A stretch of 64,000 nucleotides of DNA. Source: Fremontodendron californicum. Lineage: Eukaryota > Streptophyta > Magnoliopsida > Malvales > Malvaceae. The notes under the pieces were generated by a model, which was not told the DNA's origin, searched no databases, and saw only the letters and a program-made list of their open reading frames with translations. This document shows, piece after piece, positions 1-10,335 of the stretch. The stretch's first letter is position 1; each line of letters starts with the position of its first letter. Where the stretch lies: contig JAULJL010000038.1 of the NCBI GenBank assembly GCA_030761205.1, positions 496,001 to 560,000 on the forward strand. Reading direction: 5' to 3'. The translations under genes were made by a program, and so were the position numbers.

Positions 1-2321
1 CATTATGTTTGCTGTATTATTTCATGCATTTCATATTCATACCACTTGAATAATGACTTGAGCCAATTGATGGTTCAAAGTCATGCTCTCTTGAGCACAC
101 TTGTGGAAAATTAAGTTTGTCAAGTTGATTATTCTACCTTTGTGATTTTTTTTTACTTAGACAATTTTTATCTAACTTTCAAAAAGTCTTAGCTATTGTT
201 TGGAAATCATTTTATGAGTTTCAAATATTTTTACTTTGATTTTTAAATGATTTTATCAAAGACAAAAAAATGTGCTAGCAAAGCAGTTTTTTCTCCTCAA
301 AAAAACTCGTACATCTCTGATTTTTCTGGGAATTCATCTTTGATCATAAAATTAAGCCGATTTTTTATCGTGTAGTTTTACATGTCCTGAGTCTCCAGTA
401 ATTTGTTTAGAATTTTTGGAATTTTTAAAAATAGGGTAAAAAATCGTGGATTAAAACTGGACAGTGGAGTCAGAATTGAATTTAAAGAAAAACAAAGCAG
501 TTTTTTCTCCTCAAAAAACTCGTACATCTCTGATTTTTCTGGGAATTCATCTTTGATCATAAAATTAAGCCGATTTTTTATCGTGTAGTTTTACATGTTC
601 TGAGTCTCCAGTAATTTTTTTAGAATTTTTGGAATTTTTAAAAATAGGGTAAAAAATCGTGGATTAAAACTGGACAGTGGAGTCAGAATTGAATTTAAAG
701 AAAAACAAAGCAGTTTTTTCTCCTCCAAAAACTCGTACATCTATGATTTTTCTGGGAATTCATCTTTGATCAGAAAATTAAGCCGATTTGTTTTCGTGTA
801 GTTTTACATGTCCTGAGTCTCCAGTATTTATTTTAGAATTTTTGGAAGTTTTAAAAATTGGGTAAAAAATCGTGGATTAATACTGGACAGTGGAGTCAGA
901 ATTGAATTTAAAGAAAAACCATTTTTCTGTTTTGGTTAATTTACTTAGAGTGGGCTGATTAGGAGGGTTAGCTACTGACTTAGGATAATTTATAAGCCTT
1001 TTTAAACTCTAAAAATGGTTTTTCAAGTCCCGGGTTAAGGGTAGCCAAGTCCGGATTTTTTAAACTTAGGAAATTAGAGCCATTTAAAAAATTCTAGCCC
1101 AGTTTTTATTTTTAATTCAAGCTTCTCAAAATTATTTTCAAACAATCACAAAGTATTTTGGTTTTAGAATATTTAATTTGACATATTTTCCTAAGGTAGC
1201 CGGATATCTTTTTAGATATACGGATTTCCTTAATTAAAGGAAAAAATACATTTCATGCATTGCATTTTTATATTCATGCATTTTATATAATATGTGATTC
1301 TTGTTATAATAATTTCTATGATATTGTTATTATTTTGATTTATATTTTTGATGTTATATGGTTTATCATATGATTTGGAATATTTCATGATATCCCATGC
1401 TTTTATTTAGTCATTTTTTTGGTCATATTATTTAGCATATACTATGTTCATGCACTATTATTTCTATTTTTATTTTCATGCATATTATATGGTAGCATTA
1501 TTTCATATTCCATTTCATTTAATGTATATGCCATATCATTCATGTTTGCCATGTCATTTAGGTTGCATTATATTATTTAGATTTTGCTATGTCATTTTAT
1601 TTATGTCATGCATATACATGTTCATTTATTTTAAATGTTTTCAAAAAGATAATGGTTTTCAATAAAAATAAAGATATTCCCGAGTTAAAATAATTCATGA
1701 GTTCTCTACCGGGTTTGCTGGAGGGAATTTCATCAATTATCATTAATAAAGGAATATCTTTCTTTCAAAAGAAGAATGATTCGGAAAGTTTTCCGAAACT
1801 AATAAAAATTTCTATATTTTGCCACGTTTGTTGGGGAATATAGGAAAATTTTGAATTTATAAATTCCGGATCATTTTCAATAAAAAAATGGAATTATTTT
1901 TAAATTGGGAATTAACTTGAAATACTAAGTTTAAAACCAACTTTTTACCGAGACTTGAGATAACACACGATTAATAAGGTACCGATTTATACGGGCGTTG
2001 TGGGGGTGCTAATCCTTCCCCACACGTAACCGACTCCCGAACCCGCTTCTTTGATTTCTCTGGTTTAAAACGCAGACTTGAAATTGGTTTTTAAAATGTT
2101 TTAATTAATTTTTAAAATATTTTATAAAACCGGTTTTAATAGGTGGCCGATCACACCTAGCTAAAAAAGATTGGTGGCGACTCCATGTCTTTTTTAAGGT
2201 CATTTTCAAAACCTTCATTTTTCTAGAGGAATTAAGTCGACTTTTCCTCGATTTTTTAATGTCACATCTAACGAATAATGAAGTCTTGCGATGAGACGTC
2301 GTTATTTTTTAGGTTGCGACA
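1..2321 (+). repeat. 5' LTR of the Ogre element (3' part)
   Basis: It matches bases 28454-30774 at a constant offset of 28453 and ends in TTGCGACA, followed by the PBS. About 2675 bp of this LTR lie upstream of the window. The promoter part is therefore not seen here; this piece is R/U5-like sequence. Small open frames such as 1444-1665 recur in the other LTR and have no coding features. Confidence 0.95.
281..920 (+). repeat. Triplicated 213-bp unit inside the LTR
   Basis: Three head-to-tail copies begin near 281, 494 and 706, each starting AAGCAGTTTTTTCTCC and ending before GAATTTAAAGAAAAAC. The third copy is the most diverged. The same triplication is in the 3' LTR, whereas the minus-strand relative has a single copy at 33780-33990. 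Confidence 0.9.
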
Positions 2322-2324
2322 GCT

Positions 2325-2343
2325 TGGCGACTCCGCTGGGGAC
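2325..2343 (+). other. Primer-binding site, tRNA-Arg type
   Basis: TGGCGACTCCGCTGGGGAC lies 3 bases after the LTR. It is complementary to the 3' end (with CCA) expected of plant tRNA-Arg with acceptor GACTCCG; tRNA-Arg priming is known for Ogre elements. The minus-strand relative has one base different (A for G at the eleventh position). Confidence 0.88.
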
Positions 2344-3297
2344 TATTAGAGAGTCAGGCCTAGAATTAGTCGTGTGTTATCAAAGTCTCGATTTTGTTGG
2401 TTTAATTGGTATTTAATTTTTATTCCAATATTTCTTTGAAAAAAAAAATTAAAAAAAAAAAAAGAGAATTTTGAAAATAAAAAAAATGTTTTAATATGTC
2501 CATATTCATGTGCATTCATATTATTAGTTGTTCCCTGTTAATTTTGTTGCGTATATTTATATGTTTGTTTGAGTGATGCTTTAAATTGTTTATGTTTAGT
2601 GGGGTATTTAGAATAAGGGTTGTAGAATAGGTGGTGACAGGTTTGTTTTGTTCCTCCACACACACTACACGTGCATTTGCATAACATGAATCCTCTACCC
2701 GGGTTCTGTCCTTTTAAGTGGGAGTAAAGTAACTACGCCTTCGTGATGATCCTCCGTATGGGCTAGTGAAACACTTTCGGAGTATAAAGTACCTAATGCC
2801 TTCGTGATAATCCTCCGTACGGGCATAGGAAAATATACTCTAACGAATTGAACCCGCTTTTATCGGGGTGCCTTACTAGCCTTCACCGGCGACAGTGAGG
2901 AACAATTCGGAGCCTTAGAACCAATTCACCTTCATATAGTGAACCTAGGCGAAGCCATGCCGGATTTCTGTTAGATACCCGAAGTTTAAGACACATGGAG
3001 GAACATTTCCAACCTTTTACCATCTTTCTATATGTTAGATACAAATTGGGTGATGATGAACGAACATCATACCACTCGTATTTTTTATTATTTTGTCCCA
3101 AAGGCGTTGTAATGCCGTAGCTCTGTTTAAATTTTGGGACATTTTTTAAGCATGTTGTTATTTATGTTATATTTGTGAATTCATTTCCTTACTAATCTAT
3201 TTCTTTCTGTTTTTCTTTTCTTTGGCATGCATCATAGACATCATCATATACTTGAAGTTTATTGGCCTCGAGATAGTTATCAACCCAAAGGACTTTC
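2344..3297 (+). other. Ogre 5' leader, non-coding
   Basis: This stretch lies between the PBS and ORF1. It has A-rich tracts near 2440-2490 and a pair of related segments around 2740-2830 sharing CTTCGTGAT and ATCCTCCGTA. A diverged reverse-complement copy lies at 42891-43704 in the minus-strand element, so it is an ancestral leader and probably holds packaging or translation signals. No credible protein is encoded. Confidence 0.75.
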
Positions 3298-4661
3298 ATG
3301 GAGGACCAGGTTATTTCAGTGATAGAAGATCATGCAGTAGTCAGGGCACAGTCAGAAAAAAATCAAAGGGAGGATGGAGATTGCCTCGAGAAGGGTTATG
3401 TGTCAATATTGCCGGAAAGGGTCAAAGTGGATCTTAGACAGAATAATCTCCGAGGGTTAGCCGACATTTGGAACCAGTGGAATGTATCAGAGAAAGAAGC
3501 CTTCACTCAGAAATATGGAGACATAGCACTCTTAATTCCGATTCAGGTCAATAGTGGGTTGATTCAGGCTATGGTACAGTTCTGGAATCCTGCTTATAGA
3601 TGTTTCACTTTTAACGAGGAGGATATGACACCACTGATCGAAGAATATTCGACACTGTTACGTATTGAATGTCCTAATCCTGATCGGATATATTTGAAGG
3701 AAATGAAACCTTCAGGTCTTAAGAAGAAAGTGGCTAGGATCACTGGAATGGATACAACATGGGTTGAGAGTCATGTGGACACGAAGCAGAAAAATGGGTG
3801 CATTCCGTGGGAAACTCTCCGACTGTTGATATTGGGTTGTTCTAACAAAGCAAAAGCCAGGGACATCTTCGCTCTAGCCATCTACGGGTTAATCATATTC
3901 CCGAAGATATTGGGTCATGTGGATATAGCCGTGTTTGATTTCTTTGAAAAGTTGGAACAAAAGATCAACCCATCTCCGGCCATCATAGCTGAAACTATCC
4001 GATCCTTGAATTTTTGTAAAAAGGCCGGACGAGGGAGGATCAAGGGGTGTGTACAACTCCTTTATATTTGGATTCAAAGTCACTTTTGGAAGATAGAAAA
4101 TGTTTCCTTCAAACCATACATGAAGACTTTAGTTCCGATTAAGGAATTCCTTCAAAATGATTGGCCTAAGGAAGGGAATGAAGAGAAATGGGTCAACATG
4201 TTCCGGAATCTAAAAGGGGAGATGGTGACTTGGAGAGCTCCATGGATGGTTCCTGTGCCGATTATGTACAAATGTGGGGACAACCCGGGAGTTCCACTGC
4301 TCGGAATTTGGGGGTCTGTGAGTTATGCGCCTCTGTTGGTGCAAAGACAGGTGGAGTCTCGGCAATTCACACCCATGACTCATAATTTAAGATCATCAGA
4401 GTTCACTTATGGGGAAGATGGATATTCTGGAAAAGTGCGGGCAGCGATCGAAGCATGGAAGAAAACTCAACGGATAAAAGTGGCCAGATATGCCGACACC
4501 GTCACACCTGATTATTTGGTATGGAGGAAATTAAGGGTTAATGATAGACTATTGACATCAGATGGGGAGGAGATCCAGTTCATAAATCCGCCACCGAGGG
4601 AAATGCCATCAGAATTAGAAATTACAAGAGCGGAATTTGAAAAAGAAAAGGCCCGGATGAG
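3298..4661 (+). pseudogene. Ogre ORF1, 5' part, interrupted by the Athila-type insertion
   Basis: A 454-codon frame starts at ATG 3298 and runs straight into the nested LTR, where 38 unrelated codons follow before a stop. It holds a globular region beginning around GLADIWNQWNVSEKEAF and containing FNEEDMTPLIEEYSTLL, which resembles the plant mobile domain / DUF7745 proteins associated with Ogre-type elements. ORF1 upstream of gag is characteristic of Ogre; its function is unknown. The frame continues at 14266 after the insertion, and counting bases with one copy of the 5-bp duplication gives an uninterrupted reading frame of about 583 codons. The gene was therefore intact when the insertion happened. 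Domain name is from recall, not a search. Confidence 0.82.
4657..4661. repeat. Target-site duplication, left copy (ATGAG)
   Basis: ATGAG precedes the nested 5' LTR and recurs exactly at 14261-14265 after its 3' LTR. This marks integrase-mediated insertion. Confidence 0.95.
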
Positions 4662-6148
4662 TGATAACTCGTATAATTATATAGTTTTTAGTTATGTTTT
4701 ATTATTGTTTTGTGTCAAATACGAGTTATTATTGTTTAGTCTAATTGTGTTTATGATCTTTTATATTTTTATGTAATTTGGTGTTTTTCACAAGTTTATT
4801 TGAGTGATTTCAGATTACTAGAATTAAGGGCAAATCCAGTTCAGTTCCAGTTCCGACACCGTTTACCATATCAGCTATATCTCGAGTTTCACTGAAGCAA
4901 TAAGGCTGAAATTTGTAGCCGTGCAAAGCTAAGAGGCATATCTATCTTTTTCATGTTTTACACTTCTTGAAACGGAGTCGTTTTCCCTAGTGAAATCGAC
5001 CATCAAGTTGGCTGATGTGCAATGACGTCTGTGCTGACCTGTTTTCGTATTTTGCCCATATCTTCTTATCCACATGAGCAAATGATCTGATTCCAACGGC
5101 TATGGATCCGTAACTGATAGGGGTATATTTTTCTAGAAGACCATTTGATCAGATCGAGCCTCCAACATTGACAAAATCGACCATCAAGCTGGCTGATCAG
5201 AATTGTCATACAATATGACGAAAATTGTTAGAAAAATGCACCCACCTATTATACCTACCTTTGAAATTTGTAAAGCTTGTCTCTTGTCATTTAGCCCTCC
5301 AAAATGTGTATAAATAGAGGGCCTTGGATGAGTATTGGGAAAATAGATTGATACATTGGTAGGATAGCCATTGTAATAAAATTCTCTAAGTTTTCTTTTT
5401 CTTTCCTTTCTCTAGTTTTCTTTTTCTTCTTATATTTCTTTTCATTTTATTCATATCTAGTATGTGTTTCTAATCATATTGTTGAGGTGATGAGGTGAAG
5501 CTCTTGGTAAATGCTAAGGTTAGTCTCTTAAACATGAGCTAAAATGAATCATCATTTATAAGCACTAGCATAGATAATATTTTCTTTTGGTTTAAAATCA
5601 TACTTGCAAAGTAGAGATCTTGATTCATTATTGACAATGAAAATGGCACAGTAAATGCTTGGTTTCATAACCTTGATTTGTTGTAGACATATACCTTGGC
5701 ATAAGGAATGCTTGGACTCTTTTTATGAGTTTTGAGGACACCAAATGAACATAATATCATATGCTATGGACGTTGGACAATTTGGACTGAATTGCTAAAC
5801 CTTCCGATTGGAACCTCCCTTATGTGTGGATTTCAATTGTGTAATAAAACAAGATTAATCTTAGCATAACACCAAGAGTGGATTCTCTAACCTCAACATC
5901 CTTTCTTATTGTTTTTTATATTTTGTTTAATTTCTTTTATGTTATTTTATTTATTTTGTTCTCTAATATCTTGTTTATTTTGTTTTGTTGTTGATTCCCT
6001 AATATCTTGTTTACTTTCTTTTTCTTATATATTTATAAACTTATACTTACTAATACGCTTCCCTGTGGTTCGACCTCGGACACCCGAGAATTTATTACTT
6101 GAACATAACCTGCACTTGGGTTTACAACTCTTAATTGAGTCTCCATCA
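4662..6148 (+). repeat. 5' LTR of the Athila-type element
   Basis: It is repeated at 12774-14260 at an exact offset of 8112. It starts TGATAACTCG and ends TCTCCATCA. Two direct repeats of a TCGACCATCAAG-TGGCTGAT motif lie near 5000 and 5180, upstream of the TATA box, and may be enhancer elements. Confidence 0.97.
5309..5316 (+). promoter_or_regulatory. LTR TATA box (TATAAATA)
   Basis: TATAAATA is followed by AGAGGGCC and, about 60 bases on, by an AATAAA near 5377. This arrangement fits a U3/R boundary with transcription starting near 5340. The same site in the 3' LTR is at 13421-13428. Confidence 0.7.
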
Positions 6149-6154
6149 AGTTTT

Positions 6155-6172
6155 TGGCGCCGTTGCCGGGGA
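6155..6172 (+). other. Primer-binding site, tRNA-Asp type
   Basis: TGGCGCCGTTGCCGGGGA lies 6 bases after the LTR and is complementary to the 3' end of plant tRNA-Asp. Athila elements are known to use this primer. Confidence 0.9.
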
Positions 6173-6199
6173 AGCAATACTAAGTATATAAGTTTATAA

Positions 6200-6360
6200 G
6201 TATATTTATTTTTTATTGGCTGGTTATACCGCCTAATTTATTTTTATTGGCTGGTTATACCGCCTAATTTTGTATATTTATTTATTTTTATTGGCTGGTT
6301 ATACCGCCTAATTTAGTATATTTATTTTGTTTGGCTGGTTATACCGCCTAATTTGTATAT
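6200..6360 (+). repeat. Short tandem repeats in the Athila-type leader
   Basis: Four copies of TTGGCTGGTTATACCGCCTAA, separated by AT-rich spacers of varying length, lie between the PBS and gag. Each contains a GGCTGGTTATACCGCC core that could form weak pairing (GGC/GCC). A structural or packaging role is possible but not shown. Confidence 0.85.
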
Positions 6361-6465
6361 TAACTTTGTTTTATGCTTGTTTGGCGACGTGATTTTAGAT
6401 CTCGTCGTTTAGTTAGATTTTATTGTGAAACTTTTTCAGGTAATCTTTCTAATACAACTCCTACC

Positions 6466-9249
6466 ATGGCTGACAATGAAAGTGTTCATGCTGAAGATGA
6501 GAACAGACAAGTACGCACCATGCGTGACTACTTGCAACCAACTCGAAGCTCATCACCCTCTTGTTTTATTTTTCCTCTCAATGCAAACAACTTTCGTTTT
6601 AAACCAGGTATGATAGCTTTGCTTCCAAATTTCCATGGGTTAGAATCGGAAAGTGCTTACTCGTTTCTAAAAGACTTCGAAGATGTATGTGTCACCTTTA
6701 ATGACCAACAATGTACAAATGAAATTGTCAAGCTAAAATTATTTCCTTTTTCTTTAAAAGATAAAGCAAAAATTTGGCTTCATAATTTAAAACCAAGGTC
6801 AATTGGCACATGGCAAGAATTACAAACTGAGTTTCTAAAGAAATTTTTCCCAGCACATAAAACTACTGCTTTGAAAAGACAGATTCAAAATTTCAATCAA
6901 AATCAAAATGAAGCATTTTTTCAGTGCTGGGAGCGTTTTAAAGATTTGTTAAGTTCTTGTCCACATCATGGTTTTGAAAAATGGCGTCTTATTAGTTTCT
7001 TTTATGAAAGTTTAACTCCCGAAACTAAACAATTTGTTGAAACAATGTGTAACGGTGAGTTTCTAGAAAAAGAACCTGAAGAAGCCTTTGACTACCTAGA
7101 CCATTTGGCAAATAACTCTCAAGCCTGGCACACAGATAATTCCTCTGAAAGTTCCAATAGATCTAATGTTGTTTCTAACAGAGGAAAATATCATTTTAGT
7201 CAAGAAGATGAGATAAAAGCTAAACTAGCTAATTTGGCTAGAAAGATTGAAGCCATGGAACTTAGAGAAGTAAAAGAAGTCAAAACGGTTAAAAATGAAG
7301 AAAGTTGTGGAATTTGTGAAATCATGGGACACCCCACTTCTGAATGCCCAAACATTCCCATTCTTAAAGAAGCGTTGCATGATCAAGTAAATTCCATAAA
7401 CACATTTAAAAAGCCTTTTCCTTCTCCTTACTCTGAAACGTATAACCCTGAATGGAGAAATCATCCCAACTTCAGTTGGCGGAATAATAATCATGTTCAG
7501 GTACCACAATCTCAAAAGCCGGGCAACACTTTTTCCTATCAACCTTCACGTGTACAAATCTTGGAAGAGACATTGCAAGCATTCATGCAAACACAAGCAA
7601 ATGTGAATAACCGGACTTCACAGGACATCAATGAGATCAAAAACACCTTGTCCACATTGACAGCTTCATTACGCACTCAAGAAAAAGGTAAGTTTCCTGC
7701 TCAACCTCAGCCTAACCCTTCTACTCAATGTCTTGTTTCTTGCTCCAATGAAACTCAACAGGAAAATGCCAGTTCTATCACAACTCTTCGAAGTGGAAAG
7801 GCAATTGACAAAAACATTCCATCAAAAGACCAAGATCCTCTTTCCCCTCCGAAAAGTAATGGTAAGGATGATGGTAAGTCTGAACTTCTTGAAAATTTGG
7901 ACAAAGAAAAAGGTATGCATCCTGCTCCTTTTCCTCAAAGGTTGCAAACAATAAAGAATTTGAATCAAAATGCAGAAATTTATGAACTTTTCAAACAAGT
8001 TAAGATTAACATTCCTTTATTGGATGCAATCAAACAAGTTCCATCTTATGCTAAATTTTTGAAGGACATGTGCACAGTTAAAAGGAAACATAATGTACAA
8101 AAGAAAGCATTTCTGACGGAAAGTGTGAGCTCAATCATTCAGCACCTTACTCCACCAAAATTCAAAGATCCTGGATGTCCAACAATCTCATGCATCATTG
8201 GAAACACTAGAATAGAACGTGCATTGCTTGATCTTGGTGCTAGTGTTAATCTTTTACCTTTTTCTGTTTATCAACAGTTAGGTTTAGGTGAACTCAAGGA
8301 AACACCTGTTACACTTCAACTAGCTGATCGTTCTGTAAAAATTCCTCGAGGGATAGTTGAAGATGTTTTGGTTCAAATTGATAATTTTTACTTCCCTGTT
8401 GATTTTATTGTTTTGGACACAAATCCTGTTTCAAATCCAAATGTTCAAATTCCTGTTATATTAGGCCGTCCATTTCTTGCAACTTCTAATGCTCTGATAA
8501 ATTGCAGGAATGGTATGTTGAACATTTCTTTTGGAAATATGACTTTAGAATTAAATGTGTTCAACACTTGCAAGCAACCTGGTGATGATTCAGAAGTACA
8601 TGAAGTGGATTTCATTGAAGAACTTGTTCATGAACATCTCACCACTACCACATTCCATGATCCTTTAGAAGCTTATTTAATTGAATGTGAGTTTGATAAT
8701 GCTTCAGAAATTTCACACACTGATTCTTTGTTAAATTCTTTTCAGGTTAAGCATTGTTGGAAACAAAAGTTTGAGGAACTTCCATCACTCACAAATGTCA
8801 CTGTACCATCAACTATTGAACCACCCAAGCTGGATTTAAAACCATTGCCATCCGAGCTAAAATATTCCTTTTTGGGTGAGAATGAAACTTTTCCAGTCAT
8901 AAATGAACTTGAGGAACTCAGAAATGATGCATATGAGAATTCTAAAATTCATAAAGAAAGAACTAAAGCCTTTCATGACAAGTTAATTTCAAGAAAAACA
9001 TTTGATGTTGGGCAAAAAGTTCTACTTTATAATTCTAGACTTCACATATTTCCTGGTAAGTTGAGATCAAGATGGACTGGCCCATTTGTGGTTAAACATG
9101 TGTATCATTATGGAACAGTTGACATTGAGAATCCTCAAAATGGTAACGTATTCAAGGTAAATGGACAAAGACTCAAACTCTTTTTGGAAAATCATGTTAC
9201 TCAAGAAGAGGTTGTTTTTCTTTCTGATCCTTGTTTTGAAAATAACTAG
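6466..9249 (+). CDS. Gag-protease joined to integrase C-terminus (RT/RH/INT core deleted)
   Basis: The frame is open from 6373; I chose ATG 6466 because it has a good context (ACCATGGCT) and begins MADNES, a usual Athila gag start. Counting from 6373, the order is: a retrotransposon gag domain (about residues 75-240), a CCHC zinc knuckle at 312-325 ([14 protein letters not shown]), a low-complexity linker, and an aspartic protease with the Athila-style [12 protein letters not shown] (Asp 620). A short piece resembling the start of Athila RT ([17 protein letters not shown]) follows. Near nucleotide 8900 it switches to an integrase C-terminal segment ([20 protein letters not shown]... [14 protein letters not shown]). 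About 1000 residues of polymerase and integrase core are absent and the frame is kept. The product can supply capsid and protease but not copying or integration. Confidence 0.9.
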   Translation: MADNESVHAEDENRQVRTMRDYLQPTRSSSPSCFIFPLNANNFRFKPGMIALLPNFHGLESESAYSFLKDFEDVCVTFNDQQCTNEIVKLKLFPFSLKDKAKIWLHNLKPRSIGTWQELQTEFLKKFFPAHKTTALKRQIQNFNQNQNEAFFQCWERFKDLLSSCPHHGFEKWRLISFFYESLTPETKQFVETMCNGEFLEKEPEEAFDYLDHLANNSQAWHTDNSSESSNRSNVVSNRGKYHFSQEDEIKAKLANLARKIEAMELREVKEVKTVKNEESCGICEIMGHPTSECPNIPILKEALHDQVNSINTFKKPFPSPYSETYNPEWRNHPNFSWRNNNHVQVPQSQKPGNTFSYQPSRVQILEETLQAFMQTQANVNNRTSQDINEIKNTLSTLTASLRTQEKGKFPAQPQPNPSTQCLVSCSNETQQENASSITTLRSGKAIDKNIPSKDQDPLSPPKSNGKDDGKSELLENLDKEKGMHPAPFPQRLQTIKNLNQNAEIYELFKQVKINIPLLDAIKQVPSYAKFLKDMCTVKRKHNVQKKAFLTESVSSIIQHLTPPKFKDPGCPTISCIIGNTRIERALLDLGASVNLLPFSVYQQLGLGELKETPVTLQLADRSVKIPRGIVEDVLVQIDNFYFPVDFIVLDTNPVSNPNVQIPVILGRPFLATSNALINCRNGMLNISFGNMTLELNVFNTCKQPGDDSEVHEVDFIEELVHEHLTTTTFHDPLEAYLIECEFDNASEISHTDSLLNSFQVKHCWKQKFEELPSLTNVTVPSTIEPPKLDLKPLPSELKYSFLGENETFPVINELEELRNDAYENSKIHKERTKAFHDKLISRKTFDVGQKVLLYNSRLHIFPGKLRSRWTGPFVVKHVYHYGTVDIENPQNGNVFKVNGQRLKLFLENHVTQEEVVFLSDPCFENN

Positions 9250-9437
9250 ATGTAAATATAATTTTTACTAATCTTCAAAAAAAAAAAAAAAAAAAAATTC
9301 ATTTTTTTCCCGGTTAAATGGCGGATAACGGTACTCCGTGATTATTTAAGTCGGTTCCATCAGCTACCCACAAAACTGATATTGTATATAAATTTCTCTT
9401 TCAATTTCTCTTTCATTTTTTTTATTTTTCTTTCAAG
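9250..9437 (+). promoter_or_regulatory. Spacer with poly(A) tract, TATA-like box and pyrimidine tract
   Basis: After the fusion ORF come 21 A residues (9277-9297), then TATATAAA at 9385-9392, a T/C-rich stretch, and TTCTTTCAAG directly touching the next ATG. The box could be an internal promoter 53 nt upstream of the start, or the tract plus AG a splice acceptor for a subgenomic RNA. The sequence alone does not decide between them. Confidence 0.45.
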
Positions 9438-9974
9438 ATGGATGATATTCTCACAAGATTGCAGAAACGATTTCCTCCTTTTCCTCGAAATATTTTACTG
9501 AAGCTTTACCAAGTTCGATTTGAAAGATTAAGAATGCTTATGAACAAAGGGATTCCTGAAGACATACGTTGGATAATTGAAGCCAAGGTACGTGAAGATG
9601 AATATCTTCCTGTTTTGCATTTACCAGGTACAGGTAGAAGCACTTATGCAAAGAAGCGACGAGCAAAGCGCATGAGTTCAAATTGCCACAAGTGTGCACG
9701 ATGGACGTGTAACGGTAAATGTCGTTCTATTGGGATTCCGTCCTCTAATCGAGATGATAAAATTGAATTCATTAAGGATGGACTGAGTAAGGAGAATTTG
9801 GGTAATATCCAACTTTCTCTTGAGACGCATCCTAGTGGAGACGTACAAAGAGAAATTCTTGATTTATGGTCGCAATTTCAAAAGGAATGGCAACATCTTG
9901 GGAATCTGATGTTAAAAGACCCTGTTTGCCAGCTTGTAAGAAAACTGGATGGGAAGCATATCCTCGACTCATAG
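9438..9974 (+). CDS. Accessory ORF, 178-aa Cys-rich basic protein of unknown function
   Basis: I do not recognise this protein. It begins MDDILTRLQKRFPPFPRNIL, has an Arg/Lys-rich helical N-terminal third, and a Lys/Arg cluster (KKRRAKR) just before a compact cysteine cluster CHKCARWTCNGKC (C-x2-C-x4-C-x3-C) that could bind zinc. A charged, probably helical C-terminal half follows. No signal peptide or membrane segment is visible, so it is unlike the env-like ORF of some Athila elements. It lies between the gag-pro fusion and the LOG ORF, on the same strand. The basic and Cys-rich make-up would suit nucleic-acid binding, but this is inference. It may be captured host sequence or an Athila lineage ORF. 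The frame is intact. Confidence 0.6.
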   Translation: MDDILTRLQKRFPPFPRNILLKLYQVRFERLRMLMNKGIPEDIRWIIEAKVREDEYLPVLHLPGTGRSTYAKKRRAKRMSSNCHKCARWTCNGKCRSIGIPSSNRDDKIEFIKDGLSKENLGNIQLSLETHPSGDVQREILDLWSQFQKEWQHLGNLMLKDPVCQLVRKLDGKHILDS

Positions 9975-10335
9975 AAGGCGTTTAAGCCGTTTCTGGACGT
10001 AAAACCAGAGGAAGATGTGAGCCACAATCACAACTACGATAAATGACTTCTCAGCTTTTGGTTTGATTTGCAATAATTTCATTTCGGTTTAATTTACGTG
10101 TTGTTCGATTTGTGTAATTATTCTCGTATTTTTTGCATTGGACTTTTACGGTTGATTTTTCTTCTCTTTTTGATTTTCTTCCTGAAATCACACAAAAATC
10201 TTTTGTTAGGTTAACATTTTCTTCTGACAGGTCAGATACACTTTCGGCGACATTATTACTCTTTTCTGATTCACTACTCAGTCCTCTATATATTACACCA
10301 TGTACTCATTCTCTTTCAGGCACTCGAAAAAAAAA
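9975..10335 (+). promoter_or_regulatory. Leader of the LOG ORF with TATA-like box and splice-acceptor-like site
   Basis: This T-rich region holds TATATATT at 10287-10294, 49 nt upstream of the LOG ATG. A good acceptor-like site, TTCTCTTTCAG, ends at 10319. The layout echoes the leader of the preceding ORF (TATA-like box about 50 nt upstream, pyrimidines then AG). Either an internal promoter or splicing from a donor upstream could give LOG mRNA. Other CAG sites occur near 10230 and 10281. Confidence 0.4.

Noticed and set aside
1444..1665. 73-codon hydrophobic frame in the Ogre LTR, repeated at 29897-30118
   Set aside because: It is AT-rich LTR sequence copied with the LTR; Phe/Tyr-rich composition reflects base composition only.
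2325..2343. Possible tRNA gene fragment
   Set aside because: Only the 3' complement is present and it lies directly after an LTR, so it is a primer-binding site.
9438..9974. Env-like gene of the Athila element
   Set aside because: No signal peptide, membrane segment or glycosylation-rich ectodomain is visible.
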